Shown in pieces: positions 1 to 10,400 of a stretch of 44,925 bases of DNA. The translations under genes were made by a program, and so were the position numbers. Source of the DNA: Brachionus plicatilis (taxonomy: Eukaryota; Rotifera; Eurotatoria; Ploima; Brachionidae); assembly GCA_010279815.1 (NCBI GenBank), contig QEOQ01000487.1:9619-54543 (forward strand). The letters are read 5' to 3'. The notes beneath the pieces were generated by a model. That model saw only the letters and a program-made list of their open reading frames with translations. It was not told where the DNA came from and searched no databases. The number at the start of each line of letters is the position of its first letter. Positions within the stretch are counted from its first letter, which is position 1.

Positions 1-137
1 ACATGCTGAATATTAGAAAAGGCTCTGCAAAAACTCTGCAATTAAATTGTGCAGTTGAATTAAATACTTTTTAATGACATGCATTTTCCTGCAAAATTGC
101 AGAGTTTTTGCAGAGCCTTTTCTAATATTCAGCATGT
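1..137. repeat. Perfect inverted repeat (43-bp arms), cut by window edge
   Basis: Bases 1-43 are the exact reverse complement of bases 95-137, with a 51-bp loop between them. The arms include ATGCTGAATATTAG and the repeated motif CTGCAAAAACTCTGCA. The left arm starts at the first base of the window, so the hairpin may extend further left. A perfect hairpin of this size without a gene fits a foldback or MITE-type element. The open frame that crosses it is only a by-product of the repeat. Confidence 0.85.
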
Positions 138-500
138 TTTTTGCATTATTTAGCATTTTGCAGAGAGATTTAATCAAGTAACATTCAAAAGTTATAATCA
201 AAATACTATTTGATCTGATTTTTTTGATCCTAAACTTCAAGATGCCTTAATATTTTGATTATATTTTAACTAAAATTTATAACATTTTATGAACTTATGG
301 GTGGAGTTTAGTTTAGTTTAATAGTTTATTTATTTTTAAAGAAAGGCTACGAGCAGGGCTCCTTCAGCCAGTTATATGATTTTAAAGTCTTTTTATAAAC
401 ATAAAATGAACAAAAAAATAGTAACTTAGTTTTTTTTTAAATTGATACCAAAGTCAAAATTAAAGAAAAAAAATCAAAAAAATCTAAAATTAAAAATCAA
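138..500. other. AT-rich intergenic stretch, nothing recognised
   Basis: This stretch lies between the left-edge hairpin and the retrotransposon fragment. I see no coding frame, RNA gene or repeat structure in it beyond poly-A and poly-T runs. Confidence 0.5.
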
Positions 501-827
501 TTAAAAGTATTGAAAAAATTGTAAATAACTAAGAAGCAACCATATAAGGGAGTCGATATACTCACAAAATCTAGATGTAAAACCTCGGTTGTATTCATCC
601 ACCAATCTGGCAATCAGTGGTAGTGAATAGTTAAGACTTTTATAAATGTATTTTTCATTTAAATCAGAGAGACGATTAGCTTTGGATTCAAACTTCAATA
701 TTTTTCCAAACTCTGAGAGATCGGTGCTATTGGTACGGAAAGGTAACTTAAGGATAGATCTAATTGCATTATTTTGAATAACTTGTAGTTTATGGAGGTA
801 AGTATCAGAGAAAATTTTCTTCACCAT
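501..827 (-). pseudogene. Non-LTR retrotransposon fragment (end of reverse transcriptase ORF)
   Basis: A 108-residue frame contains LHKLQVIQNNAIRSILKLPF followed by a stretch of the type 'ANRLSDLNEKYIYKSL...ARLVDEYNRG'. This pattern of an 'LQ.IQN.A.R.IL.L' helix and then a basic/aromatic helix is typical of the C-terminal part of Jockey/CR1-like LINE reverse transcriptases, downstream of the catalytic core. No YxDD catalytic region or endonuclease lies nearby, so this is a 5'-truncated dead copy or relic. It reads on the minus strand and ends in AT-rich DNA. The family-level assignment is inference. Confidence 0.65.
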
Positions 828-862
828 TTTTACTCATCCCTCAAGATTAAGGTCTTTATCGC

Positions 863-1018
863 GACCTTTCCGACAAAGTCACTTCCGATAAGTGACTTCT
901 GATAAGTCATATCAGAAAATTTTAACTAAATGAAATAAAAAATTTATTTGAATTAAAAAAATAAATTTTGTTATTTCATTTAGTTAAAGCTGTCGGGAGT
1001 GACTTTGTCGGAAAGGTC
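863..1018. repeat. Nested terminal-inverted-repeat element (MITE-like, 156 bp)
   Basis: The outer arms, 863-887 and 994-1018, are 25-bp inverted repeats with one mismatch (GACCTTTCCGACAAAGTCAC...). An inner pair (921-948 and 960-988, containing TTTAACTAAATGAAATAA) is also inverted and nearly perfect, so the whole unit folds into one long hairpin. It carries no coding capacity. The internal segment GATAAGTGACTTCTGATAAGTCATATCAGA is itself partly repetitive. It is probably a non-autonomous DNA transposon. Confidence 0.75.
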
Positions 1019-2569
1019 TGACTATCCTTTATCGCAATTGTCTCTTTTAATTACAGTAATTATGGAATCTTGAATGCCTAAGCTTATATCACCAATTCAA
1101 ATTAAATATCTTTTTAATTAGAATTTATATGAAATCATTTTCAGTTTCGTTTAACTTATTCAAAAAGTTAGGATCGTAAATTAAATTTACGTCATCATCA
1201 TGATCATTATCAAAGGCTGAAGATAGAGTGTCATCAGCATTTCTCAAGGCATTTCAATCTATCTTTAATGAATTTTATCATGAAAAATGCAGAATATCAA
1301 AAATTTTAAAAAATATTGAAAACTTGAAAAACACACTTAAAATAGGCGTTCTTAAACATGATTTTTGGATAATTTGATATAAAAAAATTTACTTATACAC
1401 AAAAATATCTTTCTTTACAATAAATAAAAAATTGAAAACAAAAATTTACCTCTATTAGCACAAGGAATCATGCACGAAAAAAAAAATAATCGTTTTTTTA
1501 ATAAACAATGGATTAATTCTGCTTATTAAAAAAATTTGCATTTGAATCTATGCTTATTATGTTTTTATAAAATTGATTATATGTTTTTTTCTCAATTATT
1601 AAATCAAATTTTTATTTTTTTTAAGTGTTTTTATTCCTTGTTTATGTTATTTTATCTTTTTATATGTTTCGTTCTACCAGTCTCAAATAAAACAATTATT
1701 AAAATTATAATTTTTAATTTTTTAAATTTGTTCCAGACAGATTTAAATTTCTATAATTAAATTTTTATGATTTTTTGCATTGAAATTTTTCAAATTCTTT
1801 CAAAAAGCTTCTTAAAATATTCATAAATAAGGGGTCGTGAAATTAAGAACAAACTGAAAAAAAATTTTTTTTTTGAAATATAAAACTAAAAGATGAATTT
1901 CTTTAAAAAAGTAACATCATAGTGAAACATTCTATGTTGCACCTTTTGACCTAAAATAAAATCTTTAATTTCTATTTAAATCAGTAAAATTCAATATTTT
2001 TCTTGAGGCTTAATCTCTATGATGCATGAAAAAAATCTTTATTTAAGTTTAAAATTGTTGCAATTATTTTAAAAATATTTCAATATGTAAATATTTTTTT
2101 AATTAATGATTTTTACATATAGTGCTGTTACGATACATGGTTCTTTGGTAAAATTACGTAATATTACAAAAGTAATTTTATTGGGCTCTACCTGTGATCT
2201 TCAGCTCAGTCTTTTTCTGCGATCTCTAGTTCCACTTATAATTAAAATAGATTGTAAAAAAAATTTCACTTTCAAGTCTTAATTTCTTTGAATTTAATTT
2301 TCTTTTTTTTTTCGAAAACCAGACAATTTTATTTTCTTTAATTTTAGTTTTTATAAATTATAAACTCAATAATTTGATACATGTTCATCTTGTTAATAAA
2401 GGCCAAAATCATTAGAGATCTAGCATGCCTTTTTTTAAACCATTTTAAACTATCTTCAGAAAAATAAAGATCTTATCAATTTTAAGAAGTAATCTTTAAC
2501 TGAAATACAATAAAACAAAATATCAAAAGAAAATTTGTCTTAGTTAGAAAAAAACTTTTTTAATTCTAT
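1019..2569. other. Gene-poor AT-rich intergenic region
   Basis: About 1.5 kb at very high AT with no credible exon. The only local structure I can point to is AGTGCTGTTACGATA at 2121-2135, which recurs at 41133-41147 and may mark a transposon end. Short open frames here (for example 1536-1760) are low-complexity Phe/Leu/Ile translations of poly-T and are not supported as genes. Confidence 0.5.
2121..2135 (+). repeat. 15-bp motif shared with 41133-41147, possible transposon terminus
   Basis: AGTGCTGTTACGATA occurs here and again near 41.1 kb. In the second copy it is preceded by C, giving CAGTGCTG, which resembles the CAGTG-type ends of some DNA transposons. Similarity does not continue beyond the 15 bases, and I do not see an inverted partner, so this may be only the end of a decayed copy. 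Confidence 0.35.
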
Positions 2570-2893
2570 TTAACCAAGGGCATTGTGAATTTTGGTACAA
2601 AAAACAAAAACAAAATATTAAAAATGCCAAAGCTTAAGTTCTGAAGGACCAAAACATGTTAATTTTAGCAACTGATGTACCACCAATATACTGATTCTGC
2701 AAAACTCAAAAAATTGTAAATTTGGGATATTATATCATATTAAAAATCCAACTCAACTTTAAGTGGTGGTACAAAGGATGTATCAGTTGCTACAATTTAT
2801 AGGACATGTTTTGGTCCTTCAGAACTTAAGCTTTGACACTTGTAATATTTTTTTGTGAATTTTGGTACAAAAATTCACAATGCCTTAACCAAG
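2570..2893. mobile_element. 306-bp MITE flanked by 9-bp target-site duplication
   Basis: The element spans 2579-2884. Its ends are inverted (GGCATTGTGAATTTT at the left, the reverse complement at the right). It is bracketed by the direct repeat TTAACCAAG at 2570-2578 and 2885-2893. Inside, a perfect 32-bp inverted repeat lies at 2628-2659 and 2804-2835, containing AGCTTAAGTTCTGAAGGACC, with further partly inverted sequence around GTACCACCA. There is no coding capacity. A 9-bp duplication is typical of Mutator-like (MULE) transposition; assignment to that superfamily is inference from duplication length alone. The intact duplication suggests a fairly recent insertion. Confidence 0.85.
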
Positions 2894-3228
2894 TCAACTC
2901 TTAATATTAGATATTTTCGACACACATTTTCTTTAATCATAAATACTTAATGACATTAAAATTTGGTTTTCTGCTTACCTATTTTTAGTTTTTTTTGATA
3001 TTACACAAGATTAAGAATTTGCTTTAAGATTAGATTAAAATATTTAATTCTATATATTTGATGCTACAAAATATTAATTATGTAAAATTTAAAAATATGA
3101 CATTTGTAAAAAAAATTTAAAGTTTAGATAAGATTGATTAAATTTAACATTTTTAAAATCCCTTATATATTTAAATTTTCTATAAATTTTTGGCCTTGGT
3201 ATGAAAAAATAAAATTTGAAAAAACAAA
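2894..3228 (+). other. Upstream region of the hydrolase gene
   Basis: About 330 bp of AT-rich DNA between the MITE and the start codon at 3229. CCTTATATAT at 3161 is TATA-like, but such strings are common in this base composition. I see no upstream exon or splice acceptor joining the hydrolase frame. If the promoter is here, the MITE sits immediately upstream of it. Confidence 0.35.
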
Positions 3229-4989
3229 ATGATATTACATAAAATTTTTCTAATATTTTTGCTTAGATGCACGGGTCTTTTAAGCTCCGATGAATTCCGA
3301 ACTGAGTTCGTCCTAATGCGAGATGGAAAAAAGTTGGCTGTCGATTTTTATCGGTCTTCGACAATTGAAAAATTACCAGCTATTTTAGAGATGACTCCTT
3401 ATGGAAGAAATTTGGGCTTTACATTTCGTGGTGAAAGTGAGTTTTGGTATCGAAATGGATATATTTTTGTGATTGCTGATACGCGTGGCACTGGCGATTC
3501 AGAGGGTGATTTCGAGTTTTTTTCAGAAGACGGCGATGATGGCTTCGATTTAATCGAATGGATTGGTAAACAGCCATGGTCAAATGGAAAAGTAGCAATG
3601 CGAGGCTCATCTTATTCAGGCACTAATCAATGGTATGTAGCAGCCAGAAAACCAAAAAATCTGTTTTGCATAAATCCAAGTGCCACACTAGGAAGACCTT
3701 TAGATCTTCCCCCTTACAACAATGCATTTTCTCTTAACTGGGCTTTTGGCTGGATTGCCAAAAGCGCCAATTTACCCAACAATTCAATGAAATGGATTAA
3801 TCCCGACCCATCTCAATGGCTCAAGCATCGGCCTTTATACACTCTTGATGAATTTGTAACTGGCAGAGTTCTACCTTTATACCGAAAATTTCTACAGCAC
3901 CCAACCATAGATTCATATTGGGATCTACTTGTTCTAAAACCAGACAATTATTCTCAAATCGATATTCCATCTTTATCGTTCACTGGTTGGTTTGATGGAA
4001 CCATGTATGGAACCATAATGCATTTTAAAGACATCAGTAAGTACAGCCCGAGAAAAAATGATCATTTTTTAATAGTCGGGCCTTATTCCCATGGAAATGC
4101 TCCTGATGGTGGACTAGACTTTCAAACTGGAAAACCAATAAAGCATTTAGGTGATTTAATTTTGGAGGATAATGCATTTTTACCAGGGTTAAATATGACC
4201 AAGGAATTTTATGACTGGTGTCTAAAAGATGGACCCAGACCAAGTTGGAAACCGGCAAAAGTTTACATAACAGGTACAAATGCATGGCGAGAAGGTTCTT
4301 ATTTTTTGACTGATAATTTAGAAGATAAATATTTGTATTTGAAAAGTGGCAATGGTGCTGCTAGCATAAAAGGTGATGGGGAACTTGATTTTGATTGTCC
4401 TCAATATGGAAGTGATAGTTTTGAATATAACCCAGATGAACCAGTCAAGAGTGATCTATCCAAAAATGTTGTCTTACCAGTAGATATGAACTTTTATCTG
4501 AATAGAAGTGATTTTCTGGTCTATACAAGTCAAGTGGTTAAACAAGCTTTTACAATATTTGGAGAAGTGAAGCTAGAATTGACATTTTCATCAAGTGTGA
4601 GGGATACAGATTTCGTGGCGTTTTTAATGGATGTGGACGAAAACAACCGTTCTATTAAACTTGGTTCTAAGGAAACATTTCAATTGAGAACAAGATACAG
4701 ATACGGATTTGACAAAGAAGTCTTGATGGAACCGAATAAAATTTACAATTTGACAATTGATATGCACGAAATGGGACACACATTTTTACCAGGTCACAGA
4801 GTAAGATTGGCAATTACCAGCAGCTTTTATCCAATTATCAGTGCAAATTTGAATACTGGAAACAGCATAGCGTTCGACATGGGTCCAGCTATCAAATGTT
4901 CTCAAACAATTTATCATGGTATGCCGTCAAATGGATTAACTTCACGAATACACTTTAAAAGCAATGATTTGAATAAAGATTGTTTTTAG
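3229..4989 (+). CDS. Secreted CocE/NonD-type alpha/beta hydrolase (X-Pro dipeptidyl-peptidase S15 family)
   Basis: An intronless 586-residue protein. Residues 1-20 (MILHKIFLIFLLRCTGLLSS) form a signal peptide, so it should be secreted or lumenal. Residues ~25-300 are the S15 hydrolase domain. They include the DxRGxGxSEG block at 84-93, then 'WIGKQPWSNGKV' at 111-122. The nucleophile motif GSSYSG has Ser128, with Asp256 in GWFDG and His288 in GPYSHGN, and Tyr58 sits where CocE has its oxyanion-hole tyrosine. Residues ~330-580 match the C-terminal jelly-roll domain. Length and order equal bacterial cocaine esterase and acyl-peptidase relatives, and all catalytic residues are present. The substrate is unknown; members hydrolyse esters, amides or X-Pro peptides. 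The family is mainly bacterial and fungal. An intronless copy among intron-rich animal genes points to horizontal transfer (inference). Confidence 0.93.
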   Translation: MILHKIFLIFLLRCTGLLSSDEFRTEFVLMRDGKKLAVDFYRSSTIEKLPAILEMTPYGRNLGFTFRGESEFWYRNGYIFVIADTRGTGDSEGDFEFFSEDGDDGFDLIEWIGKQPWSNGKVAMRGSSYSGTNQWYVAARKPKNLFCINPSATLGRPLDLPPYNNAFSLNWAFGWIAKSANLPNNSMKWINPDPSQWLKHRPLYTLDEFVTGRVLPLYRKFLQHPTIDSYWDLLVLKPDNYSQIDIPSLSFTGWFDGTMYGTIMHFKDISKYSPRKNDHFLIVGPYSHGNAPDGGLDFQTGKPIKHLGDLILEDNAFLPGLNMTKEFYDWCLKDGPRPSWKPAKVYITGTNAWREGSYFLTDNLEDKYLYLKSGNGAASIKGDGELDFDCPQYGSDSFEYNPDEPVKSDLSKNVVLPVDMNFYLNRSDFLVYTSQVVKQAFTIFGEVKLELTFSSSVRDTDFVAFLMDVDENNRSIKLGSKETFQLRTRYRYGFDKEVLMEPNKIYNLTIDMHEMGHTFLPGHRVRLAITSSFYPIISANLNTGNSIAFDMGPAIKCSQTIYHGMPSNGLTSRIHFKSNDLNKDCF

Positions 4990-5955
4990 ATAAATGTCTT
5001 GATAAAATATTGTTTTGGACAGATTTTTATTTTTAATTAGAAAATTTATAAGAAAAATGTTTTACTGAAATGAATTTTTGATTTTTTCCTAGCATAGACA
5101 ATGAGAAAAAAAAAGAAAGTAAAAAGTTTCAAAGTTAAATTTTGTGAATCTTTTTCATGGACTAAATGACTAAGTAATTTAAATTTAAAAGTCGTTTTAT
5201 TCAAATTGAAAACAATTTTATAGGTTATTTTTAGATTTTTTTAGGGTTTCTTTTAACCAAAAAAGAATCTCATTAATCAACAAAAAAAAACCAAAGGAAA
5301 AATTCAATCTGCCAAAAAAGCTTTAAACCTTTAACACCTTTAACCAATGATAAATAAAGATAGAAAATTTCTGAGTCTTAAAATCTAATATATGAAACTT
5401 TTAAATCAATACAATTCATAACAAAAAATTTTTGGGATTTATTAAAAATCTCTTTTAAATTCATTGCCTATCTCTCATGTTTTTCTTAATACTATAAATA
5501 CTTACAACGTTATATGTAATTTTTTCTAAAGGGATTTGGAATTAAGCTACGTTTAAAATAAAAATATAAATATGTGGAAAAAATTAATTTCTAGATGTGT
5601 TTTTAGGAGATTTTAAATTTTGTAAATGTAAATTTCATGTATTTAAGTTAAAAAAACTACTTCTCTGCTTTGACGTGATCAAAGATCTAAAAAGACCAAA
5701 GATCCATCAATGCATTCTTCACTGAAGTAGTTGAACATTTATATATTTAATTGGTACATACTTCTTTAATAAAGTATAAAGTTTATTAATATAATTAAAA
5801 TAAAATTTGAAATCTTTTTTATAAAGAGTATCGCATGTTTTATTAAAGGTTTCATGAATTAACTCATTATTTTAAAAAATTTTAAATTAAAAAATAAAAT
5901 TTTTTCAAACACGACATCTTTCAATTATTTATTTGTATATTAAATTTAAATAAAG
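4990..5955. other. Intergenic region between hydrolase and first 5S gene
   Basis: About 970 bp of AT-rich sequence. The 3' untranslated part of the hydrolase must start here; several A-rich strings could serve as polyadenylation signals. A weak imperfect hairpin near 5655-5730 (AACTACTTC ... GAAGTAGTT) is visible. I see no gene. Confidence 0.45.
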
Positions 5956-5969
5956 AAGAGAGTATAAAT
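5956..5969 (+). promoter_or_regulatory. Conserved 5S upstream element (TATA-like)
   Basis: AAGAGAGTATAAAT directly precedes the first 5S rRNA gene, and the same 14 bases precede the second copy at 6783-6796. The sequence farther upstream diverges between the copies, so conservation is confined to this block. This suggests a functional external Pol III promoter element that supplements the internal control region. Confidence 0.7.
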
Positions 5970-6088
5970 GCCTAGGACCATATCACGTTGAATACACCGG
6001 TTCTCGTCCGATCACCAAAGTTAAGCAACGTCGAGCCCGGTTAGTACTTGGATGGGTGACCGCCTGGGAATACCGGGTGTTCTAGGCC
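5970..6088 (+). rRNA. 5S ribosomal RNA, copy 1
   Basis: A 119-nt eukaryotic 5S rRNA. GCCTAGGAC at the 5' end pairs with the 3' end (helix I). The internal promoter (A box around AAGTTAAGCAACG, C box around GGATGGGTGACCGCCTGGG) and the helix IV-V region TACTTGGATGGGTGACC are intact. At position 48 it has A where copy 2 and most 5S genes have G. Short T runs follow at 6092-6096 and 6100-6106 and could end Pol III transcription. Confidence 0.96.
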
Positions 6089-6782
6089 TTATTTTTAAAT
6101 TTTTTTCTAAAGACTAAAATATTTTGTTTCGAAACTTTTATTTTATATTTTGCCATTACACTGTGTTTTGCCATTCTCTCAAAATATATAAATTAAAAAA
6201 TTAATTTTTTACCAAGAAACTGTCAAAGACCATTCGAATTAGATCAAAATTATAAATTTGATTGTAAAGCATATTTTCTTCAAAATTTAATATTTATTGT
6301 GCAAAAATTTTTTAATTTTAATCAAGTATTTCTTTTTTCTGATAAATGGTTTGATTTCTAATGTTTTGTTCTTTAAAGTTTATAATTAAAAAGAAATTTA
6401 CAATAATAAAAATGACAATAAATTAATTATCGAACATAATTTTCCAGGCTTTATCATTTTGATTTGCGTTGAATTTTTTTAATTCACTTAATTTATTTTT
6501 TTTGTTTTATATTTTTATTTTTGTTAGGACTTTTCATTAAAACAAGAAAGCTTGTTATTGTCTCCTCAGAAGAAGTTAATTTTGAAGATTTTTGATTAAA
6601 TTTTTAAAATCTTTTTGAATAATTGTATTTATCCTTTTTATGTAAATTTTCTTGTTAATAATTATCAACTTGAACAAGAACCAAAATATTACTTACCAGC
6701 TTATTTTTCTATGGAAATTAAAATGTATTCTTTAATAATATTAGATTTGGAAAACTTTGATTCAAAATAAATTTAAGTAAAA
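6089..6782. other. Spacer between the two 5S genes
   Basis: About 700 bp of AT-rich DNA separate the copies (start-to-start 827 bp). Only the 14-bp upstream element and the genes themselves are shared, so this is not an obvious homogenised tandem array unit. No gene is seen. Confidence 0.5.
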
Positions 6783-6796
6783 AAGAGAGTATAAAT
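6783..6796 (+). promoter_or_regulatory. Conserved 5S upstream element, copy 2
   Basis: This is the same AAGAGAGTATAAAT block found in front of copy 1, at the same distance from the transcript start. It is a candidate external element for Pol III. Confidence 0.7.
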
Positions 6797-6915
6797 GCCT
6801 AGGACCATATCACGTTGAATACACCGGTTCTCGTCCGATCACCGAAGTTAAGCAACGTCGAGCCCGGTTAGTACTTGGATGGGTGACCGCCTGGGAATAC
6901 CGGGTGTTCTAGGCT
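6797..6915 (+). rRNA. 5S ribosomal RNA, copy 2
   Basis: This copy differs from copy 1 only by G at position 48 and the base after the closing helix. Helix I, the internal control region and the loop sequences are intact. G48 matches the usual eukaryotic sequence, so this looks like the standard version. A strong T run follows immediately. Confidence 0.97.
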
Positions 6916-6925
6916 TTTTTTTTTT
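6915..6925 (+). terminator. Pol III terminator of 5S copy 2
   Basis: Eleven consecutive T residues begin directly at the end of the 5S gene, a canonical Pol III termination signal. The first copy has only 5-T and 7-T runs a few bases further on. Confidence 0.85.
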
Positions 6926-7415
6926 ATAAACTAGTTTAAAATTTTTAAGTCAAAATTAATGGTCGACTTATTTGCATCTTTTTTGTATTCAATTAAAAGA
7001 AAATTTTTTATTCAATTAGTTTTATTTTCAAATTTAATAAACTTAAACATATTAAACATCTTTTTATTCAGCAATAAAAACTGAATAATTAGTTTTTTTT
7101 TAATATAATTTACAATTTTTGTCTTAAATAATTTTAAATGAATTAAAATAACAACCATAGACCAAAACTGAACATTACAACAAATTGTTAAAATTTTAGA
7201 AACTAGTCTAAAAAAATAGTTAAAATATTACCATATAAGTTTTAATTGGAGGTAGATTTGTTTCGTTTTAAATAAAAAAAAAATCACAAAACGGACTAAT
7301 TTAACTGAAGACATTTTTAAACAATGAGGTCCTAAATAAAGACTAATTAATTGCACTCTTTAAAGTCCGAATAATTCGTGATCTTTAAAAGTGTGCAAAA
7401 TTCAAAAAAAAAAAA
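6926..7415. other. Intergenic region downstream of 5S and KDM7 genes
   Basis: About 490 bp of AT-rich sequence between the second 5S gene and the 3' end of the minus-strand KDM7 gene. It presumably includes the KDM7 3' untranslated region. No other gene or structured repeat is seen. Confidence 0.45.
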
Positions 7416-10400
7416 TTAAATATTTATAATTCGATTTAATTTTAGAAGTTTGCCAAGGCGCTGCTTGGTTGTCGCATGACCTTTTTTGTTTTTCTGCTTG
7501 GTGCCAATCGCCGACGGAGTCAGACCAGTTGTTTTCTTGTCACTTTGGTCTTTGTCTTCGCTGGCCATTTTTTCTTTCCTCAATTGTTTCTTTTTAAGTT
7601 TATTACTTAGTTTGAGATTATTTTTAACCTTTAGCTTAAAATCTTCATCATTATCATCTGCCTCTTCCTCAACATTAAAATAGTCCTCATCATTGTCATC
7701 TTCTTCCAGGTTTGTTCCAGGTGATTCACCTTTCGGAGCTAAATAATGAGCCGCAAATGGCTTAATTTTTCTTTTTCTTGACGATTTTTGCTCACCGCCC
7801 ACTTGAACTGAACTGGCATCACCAATGTTTGGATAGACATAGTCGCCATCAATTACATTTCCGGCCTCATCTTCACTGCCAATTTGTTCACCACTCTGGG
7901 ATGATTTCAATTTAATTTTAAGTTTAATCGGAGCCGGTTCAGTCAGATCATCGACTTTTATGCCATCAGTAATATTCGTGTAGTTCAGCACCTCTTTCTG
8001 GGATTTTTCCGCAGACATTTTTTTCTTGTACAAACTTTGGCTCTTTATCAAAAACTTTAAAAAACAAAAATCATTAAAATACTCTGCGGAGAAGTCATCA
8101 ATTTAGTATAAACCTCTGATTTGTTCAGTTCTTTGTTCATTATTTTTACCAATTTATCGCAGTTTATTTTCTTTGGAATTTCATAATCATGAGTTTCGTA
8201 ATACTTGATATAGAAAAAAATTAATGATAGAAAATTTTATTAACAATTTGATTTATTTAGCAAATTTTTGGTGCAGTAATAAATCTAGTTTTAAAAAATT
8301 GTCTAAAATGTCTAAATTTTAGTTTAAGAAATTGGTTCGATATAAAGTTGGCCTTGTATCTGGCAAAGATTAAATTGGACAAAAATTATGGATTAGATTT
8401 GAAAAATAAATGTGCTGGAAAGCGCAAGGGCCAAGCGTTCTTTAAAGTGCAGCTTCAACCCCGAGTCAAACTCTAAAATTCAAGTTGGTTTAAAGGTATT
8501 TTTTAATTATCTCTTAGTGAATTATTTTTTATTCATAAATCAAAAATTAATTTTAGACTATTTTAGGTTGAATTTGCTATTCTAAATTATCTAGATCAAC
8601 TTAGGCATTAATCATACAATCACTCGTTTACCTGGCATAAATTGTAATAAAAAAATTTATAAAATCGACCTATATTATTTTTGTTTATAAATTTAACCCA
8701 AAATCATTTAGTATATGCTTGGCAGGATTTTTTTTTATTTAGTCTAAAGCTGGGTGGTCTCATATTTTATCTCTTTGGAAAGATTTATTTGAATCTAATC
8801 AATTCGATAGTCTTAATAATGACTTATTTCATTTTTTATTTAAAACATTTTTTTGATAAATCTTTTCTCACGCTGTTTTATTTTTTAATTTATAAACAAT
8901 ATTAAAATTATTGTTCTAAATTTTTTTTAATAGACATATTTTCTTTTGAAAAATAATTTTGAAAAAGTTTCCAGGCTATTTGAATTTGGTCGTGACCGGG
9001 TTTCTTTATTGTATTTTTATCAATTTAAAAAAATTAAATTTTTATTAAAAAGTTGTTTAATTTTTTTGAGAAATTGGGAAAAGAAATTATCATGAGATTT
9101 TTTTATTAATAATTGTACTTAAACTTTGCGACTGTGTTATAAAAATAAATCTTACATAGTTTTTTAATAAAATTTAAATTCAAAAAAAATTCTAAACATC
9201 AATCAGCTATAAATAAAATTAAAAGATTGTTAAACAATATTCATTTTCACATAAAGTTAATTTTAAACCAAAAAAATTTGCAATCTAAAAAATCTTGTTT
9301 ATCGGTAAGACACTAATTTTAAATAACATCAAATGAAGATTTTTTATTTAGAGTTAAGATAAAAATGCTTTGATTTGAAAAATATATTCTTTGTCTTCAT
9401 TCTCAGATTCCAATAATTTGAAAAAAAATAAATTAAATTGAACTTGTACTTTATTCATCCATGATAAAATAAATGCCTTATTTTTTTTCTTTTTATACTT
9501 TTGCTTTATTAAGATTCCGATTAATTGTATTGTAAAGAACATGCTTTGAATGCAGCATTTTAGCAATTTTAAAAAGTGCAAAAAGTACAAAAATACCACA
9601 TTTGCATTAGATACAAAATTTTAAAGATTAAAAAGATAAAAATTTTAATATTTTGTTCTTTATCGAAAATTCAAGAAAATAGTAAACAAGTGATGTGTAT
9701 AATTCTTTTTAGTGATGAAATCTAATTCACTTTTAAATGATATTAAAAAATTTGATTTTAATTTTTATTTGAATACTAAAAATATATTAGATTTTATTCA
9801 AATTAAATATTTATATTCAAATTTTAAATTTTAAATAAAAATAAAAATTTTAATTTAAAATTTTGAATTTTTTGTTTTAAATATGAAAGTTTAAATTTTT
9901 AATATGGATCTTATGTTTGATATTAAAATATTTTTCCTATTAATTAAAAAACATGTTAATTCGGACATTAAAAATTGAAAAAAAATAAATTCTCCAACTA
10001 ATTTAATAATTATAAGATTCTTGAAATAAATTTTTAAATAATAATTTTTATCACTTTATTTAATTTTACCAAAATATTCTCTAATTTGTAACTTAAAAAT
10101 AATTCAAAAATAAAGAATAAAAACAGAGTTTTTTAAATTGAATAATTTTTTTAGGAAATTCCTCAAAAAGTAATTAAACGACTTTTTTATATATCCTAAA
10201 TAAAAAAGATTGATTTAAATTTCATTCTTATATTTATGAAGAAAAAGTAACTTCTATATTAAATCAAGTTCTGTAATAATTTATTTTAAATAAGTTTGAA
10301 TAAATTTTCTTATTCAATTTATAAAATTTTAATATTTCAATACAGAATATTTTTAGCTATCCTTTTCATGTTTATTTTAACGATTCGAACTCCAACTTAA

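Noticed and set aside
1536..1760. 74-residue hydrophobic plus-strand frame
   Set aside because: It is a Phe/Leu/Ile translation of T-rich DNA without splice context or similarity; membrane-protein look is a composition effect.
7416..8051. Stand-alone Lys/Glu-rich nuclear protein
   Set aside because: Its tail matches the PHF8 C-terminus and it splices in phase behind 8203-8114, which continues from the JmjC exon ending at 10791.
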